From positions 451,501-515,500 of the forward strand of contig CAUEEP010000923.1 in the NCBI GenBank assembly GCA_958450365.1: a DNA stretch of 64,000 nt, written 5' to 3'. Position numbers and translations under genes: made by a program. Below the pieces are notes generated by a model, which worked only from the letters and a program-made list of their open reading frames with translations, ran no database searches and had not been told where the DNA came from. Below are positions 60,231-64,000 of this stretch, piece by piece (positions within the stretch are counted from its first letter, which is position 1; the number at the start of each line of letters is the position of its first letter). The stretch is from Mesorhabditis belari. Its lineage: Eukaryota; Nematoda; Chromadorea; Rhabditida; Rhabditidae.

Positions 60231-60681
60231 AATCAAATAAATCAAACCCGATAAACCTAAGAAAATCAAGAAACATTAAAACAACTAAGGCAATATTCTC
60301 TTAAATTCTCTTTTGAAAGAACTCTCTTGTCAACTGGAGAAGAGAAAGAGCTCAAAAGGACACATGTTTATGCTCACAAAAGGACACATTCTAGAAAAAA
60401 TTTGGCTGGCTTTTTGAATGATAACAAATTTCTCAAGAATAAGATTTGTGAATGGATATGGAAAAGAAAAGATGAGAGTAATGGATTCATTCTTTTGAAA
60501 GAGGGGAAAGAGAGGATTTGAAAGAGTCAAAAGAATGGCTATCTATCAACGAGATCCATTTCCATCTCATTTCTTTTCCCGTTTTTCCCCAGAAACCCAA
60601 AAGGAACGGCTTCAATGGCTATAGTCTATAGAATTTGTTCTTTGGAGCTTTGAAATAAAAACAAATCCTTTCTAGAGTAAT

Positions 60682-61080
60682 TACCGTAAATACTGTAATA
60701 GTACCCCACCCTCCCCTCGTACAGTCGCGTAGTCGCAAAAGTTTTTTAGTATTTCATTTTTTTCAAAGCACCCGTACTTTCAAAAAATGCGTCTTTGGTA
60801 TCAAAAAATAACTGAAATTCAGGGCTATTTTTTGATACCTAAGATAATGACGGTACGGAGTGTTGCGTAGTCTAGCTTTGAACGAGTTTCTCTCGACACT
60901 GGTTTAAGCTACAATGTGCGCTTAGGTATCAAAAAATAGCCCTGAATTTCAGCTATTTTTTGATACCTAAGCGCGCATTGTAGCATAAACCAGTGTCGAG
61001 AAAAACTCATTCAAAGCTAGACTACGCAACACTCCGCACCGTCATTATGCGGGTGGAGTACTATTACAGTGTTTACGATA
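60682..61080. mobile_element. Rearranged family A element
   Basis: TACCGTAAATACTGTAATAG at the left and GTGTTTACGATA at the right. The left arm runs from the family A right end inward and the right arm repeats the family A left-hand block on the opposite strand, so two copies appear fused head to head around the TATCAAAAAATAGCC hairpin. Confidence 0.85.
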
Positions 61081-61099
61081 ATTCTTTATTTGATTTAAA

Positions 61100-61185
61100 C
61101 TGAAGAAAAAGAAAGGAAAGGGAAAGAGAAAGAAAGAAAGAAAAGAAAAGAAAAGAAAAGAAAAGAAAAGAAAGAAAAGAAAAGA
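61100..61185. repeat. GAAAAGAAAA microsatellite
   Basis: Short A/G-rich repeat AAAGAAAAGAAAAG next to the rearranged family A element. Confidence 0.85.
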
Positions 61186-61696
61186 ATATAAGTATGAAGA
61201 ATAGTTTTTTCAATAGTAAACTCATAAAATGTAGATTTAGTTACCTATTTTCCTACTTAAAGCATGGTTTTCTTTTCTTTAAAATAATAATCGAGATCAA
61301 ATGTTAATTGTTTGACTATAAATTCTCTTTATAATAGAATTTTTTGAGAGCAAAAGCAAGCAAAAGCCAGAGGTGGCTGGCTAATTCAAAGTCTATAGTC
61401 GGTGTAGAAAATCTTTCATTTCATCGTTCCCATAAAAGAATATAAAGTAACTATAGTGAAAGAAAAGGATTCACGCGATTTGCAAGAGTTTTCTAAAGAA
61501 AAACCCTCGAACTTCGAACACTTTCTTTCTTGTCTTTTCTTCAATTCAATAGCTTCTTCTTTTTCTTTCTTCTTTTAGCTAAAGAACTCTTCTATCCATT
61601 AGTGTCATTAGATTTCAAAAGAAAAAAAATAAAAGGGCAAAGGTTCACTTTTCTTGAAATACAAGTAAAAAATACTGAATATTTCATTGTTTTTTT

Positions 61697-62595
61697 GGGA
61701 GTGGGACAAATGCGACCTTTTTTTTGCGCACCCGGACATTTGCGCACCTTTTTTTCCGCACCTTGCCCATTAGCGCACCTTTTTTCGCGTTTTAAAAAAG
61801 CTCTAAAAAGCTAAAAGCTCTAAAAGCTAATATTAACCAATTTCTATTCCAAAAGTTGTTTTTCTAGGTAATTTGAGGGCGTAGAATCGAAATTTTGGCA
61901 TATCAGAGCTTGTGGAAACAAACGGACGGAGTTATACAAAGAGAAAAATCGACAATCAACAATCGACAATTTTCTGTAATTTGATCTAGCCTTCAAATTG
62001 TCTTTCAAATTGGTTCCACACGCTCTGTTATGTCAAAATTTGAATTCGACACCCTCAAATTACCTAGAAAAACAACTTTTGGAATAGAAATTGGTTAATA
62101 TTATTAGGTTGAGCAAAGCTTTTCCTTTTTTTCGTACTTCTGTTAAAAAAAAAAAATTCACCAATTAATCTATATTTGCTCTATAAAAAAAAAAGTTTTT
62201 TTGTTCAATTTGCCTTTTTAAATGAATTTCGGTTCACTTTCAAGAAAAGGGGGGAAAAACGCCTTTTTCGTAAAAAAAAAAAAAAAACGGAAAAAAAAAC
62301 TGAATGAATTTCTCGAAATTTTGGGCGAAACAATCTTCTCCACAGGGCCCCTGCCAAAACGCGCCCCCCCCCCCCCCGCCCCCCCCCCCCAACCAGGAAA
62401 CCCGTTTATGTTGAAAAATTGGTTTCATGATCCACCGTGCCCGCGGCTGGAACGCGGAAGGCGAGCTTCTCAACCTAATAGCTTTTTAGAGCTTTTTTAA
62501 AACGCGAAAAAAGGTGCACTAATGGGCAAGGTGCGGAAAAAAAAGATGCGCAAATGTCCGGGTGCGCAAAAAAGGGTCGCATTTGTCCCACTCCC
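61697..62595. mobile_element. Palindromic element family D with a nested insertion
   Basis: Same ends (GTGGGACAAATGCGACC and complement) and inner arms as 37172-37662. After GGTTAATATT the element is interrupted at 62102 and resumes with AGCTTTTTAGAGC at about 62481. Confidence 0.9.
62102..62480. mobile_element. Element nested in family D
   Basis: Ends ATTAGGTTGAGCAAAGC and GCGAGCTTCTCAACCTAAT are complementary with differences. The intact family D copy at 37172-37662 shows the empty site. The inside has runs of A and a run of about 28 C and G at 62363-62391 and no open frame of interest. Confidence 0.85.
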
Positions 62596-63029
62596 GTTTC
62601 TTCTTGCTTTTTTTGAATAAAATCAAAGAAATGGGACATTAAAACACAAAAAATTCGAAATTCGGCAATTTTTTATTCTAAGGATGAACTACAAAAAAAA
62701 CGGGAATCAAGTACACCTGAGTGCACTAGAAATGATGAGTTTACATGTTCAAGCACAAATTACAAAAAGAAAATAAGTTTATCCAGATGAATGGCAAGAA
62801 AAAGATGGGTTTTGGGTCAAAAAGATGGGTTTTTCTTTGTGGTTCTTTGTGTTAAACACTTTTTTTTATAATGCAATTCTGCTGTGATAATAGTAAACGA
62901 TAAAAGAAAAGAAAGAAAAAGTAAAGTAAACGAGAAAATGTGTGTTTACATTTCCACCAAATACATAGAACAAGTCAAGTCAAGTAAGTCAAATTATTTG
63001 TGGAAACAAGTCGAAATTGTTCAGCTAAA

Positions 63030-63850
63030 TCTTATTTAGAAAGCTCATTTTATTCAAAGAAAACGAGTCTAACGATTTCGAATGAAAAGAGAACTTTTAG
63101 AAGCTTCTAGAGGCTATTTTTTTTTTAAAAATTCTATCATATACAACTTTAAGGGGAAGATTTGACAAAAAGAAAAACATGGAAAAGAGAGATTTTTCCA
63201 TTGGTTTAACGAAAAGCGATTCCATTGGTTTCTTTCAATTTTCTGCGGTCATTGATACGCTTTTTATGTAAACGCACGATTTCTCGTGCACTCAAAACCC
63301 ATTTTTCATGAATTTTTTTGAGAAAACACAGAATTAAGTGCGCTAGAAAGGTTGCGTTTACAGATTTGAGCAGAAAGAAGATTAAAGGCTGTAAAATTCT
63401 CTTTGAAAAGCTTTACTTAACGCTCTCTGGAGTAACGGGGATCAATTATTGTGATATCAATTATTAATCAATTATCAATCAATTATCAATCGAGTCAAAG
63501 GCTGTAACGAATCAAACGAGTCAAAGGCTGTACAATTCTCTTTGAAAAGCTTTACTTAACGCTCTCTGGAGTAACGGGGATCAATTATTGTGATAACAAT
63601 TCTCAATCAATTCTCAATCAATTCTCAATCAATTCTCAATCAATTCTCAATCAATTCTCAATCAATTCTCAATTATTATTATTGTGGTATAATCGTTAGC
63701 ACACTTGCCCGGTAATTTTATTCAAAGAAAACGAGTCGAAACATTTCGAATGAAAACAGAACTTCGAGAGGCTTCTAGAGGCTATTTTTTTCAAATTCTA
63801 TGATAAACGACTTTAAGGGAAGGATTTGAAAAAGAAAAAACATGAAAAAG
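63030..63850. repeat. Interleaved direct duplications and CAATTCTCAAT array
   Basis: About 63040-63160 recurs at 63718-63855 (ATTCAAAGAAAACGAGTC; GGCTTCTAGAGGCTATTTTT type). About 63385-63465 recurs at 63520-63595 (CTTTACTTAACGCTCTCTGG). Units of CAATTCTCAAT fill 63597-63670. A tRNA 5'-half-like TTGTGGTATAATCGTTAGCA is at 63681-63712. Confidence 0.8.
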
Positions 63851-64000
63851 AGAGATTTTGTTCCACAAAATACGTAAACAAACAATTTAGATTTACGGAA
63901 AAAAAAAATTGGGAGAAGAAAAAGAAGATTTTAGATTTTAAAAGTTCAAAGTTTTTCAGACATCGTTTTTTTCTGGCCTAAGCAATGTGTTTAGGGATTT

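Larger units (their letters stand above)
42850..64000. other. Repeat-rich 21 kb without a recognisable gene
   Basis: I found no exon chain, conserved domain or clean RNA gene from about 42.85 kb to the end. It may be intergenic or may hold upstream exons of the synaptotagmin-like gene. The repeats are itemised separately. Unannotated stretches inside, such as 43.2-43.7, 44.4-45.1, 48.7-49.2 and 62.6-63.0 kb, are AT-rich and otherwise featureless. Confidence 0.5.

Overview
The window looks like a nematode nuclear chromosome segment. The DNA is AT-rich, the genes are split by many short introns (mostly 40-60 bp) ending in TTTTAG or TTTCAG, several first coding exons begin directly after such an acceptor (as expected for spliced-leader trans-splicing), and two tandem genes have operon-like spacing. 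I cannot name the species. I joined exons by hand; every listed junction keeps the reading frame and every exon length matches its codon count, except one uncertain NIFK junction that is flagged.

Layout. At 2009-17206 (minus) lies a Kruppel-like factor (KLF) with three C2H2 fingers whose 15 kb is mostly repeat-filled intron. A compact gene-dense core follows: NIFK-like nucleolar RRM protein (minus, 21931-23572), DCC1/DSCC1 cohesion protein (plus, 24311-26436), an unrecognised 121-residue membrane protein (minus, 26567-27049), TIM22 (minus, 28054-29086), a TOM6-like protein (minus, 29269-29536) and coatomer beta (plus, 30064-34275, 26 exons, complete). At 34792-42827 (minus) is a synaptotagmin-like double-C2 protein. 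From about 43 kb to 64 kb I find no convincing gene, only repeats.

The genes are mainly housekeeping. TOM6-like and TIM22 are both mitochondrial protein-import components and sit as a probable two-gene operon. NIFK/DCC1 and TOM6/coatomer beta are divergent pairs; DCC1/membrane protein and coatomer beta/synaptotagmin-like are convergent pairs.

The accessory DNA is the unusual part. At least six families of short inverted-repeat elements without coding capacity occur, several sharing the end TACCGTA. More than twenty minisatellites, a set of degenerate tRNA-like (SINE-like) sequences and several segmental duplications of genic DNA are present. Main observations: (1) a 17-bp minisatellite whose unit is itself a splice-donor site, so one synaptotagmin-like intron starts with about 23 tandem copies of its donor; (2) minisatellites repeatedly located in one arm of an inverted repeat whose other arm holds a single unit or none, giving before/after pairs; (3) a duplicated KLF exon in which ATG became TTG; (4) intronic DNA of the synaptotagmin-like gene copied inverted to just upstream of DCC1; (5) two GC-AG introns in NIFK; (6) a dispersed motif of about 45 nt ending GAGCACAAAGTAC.
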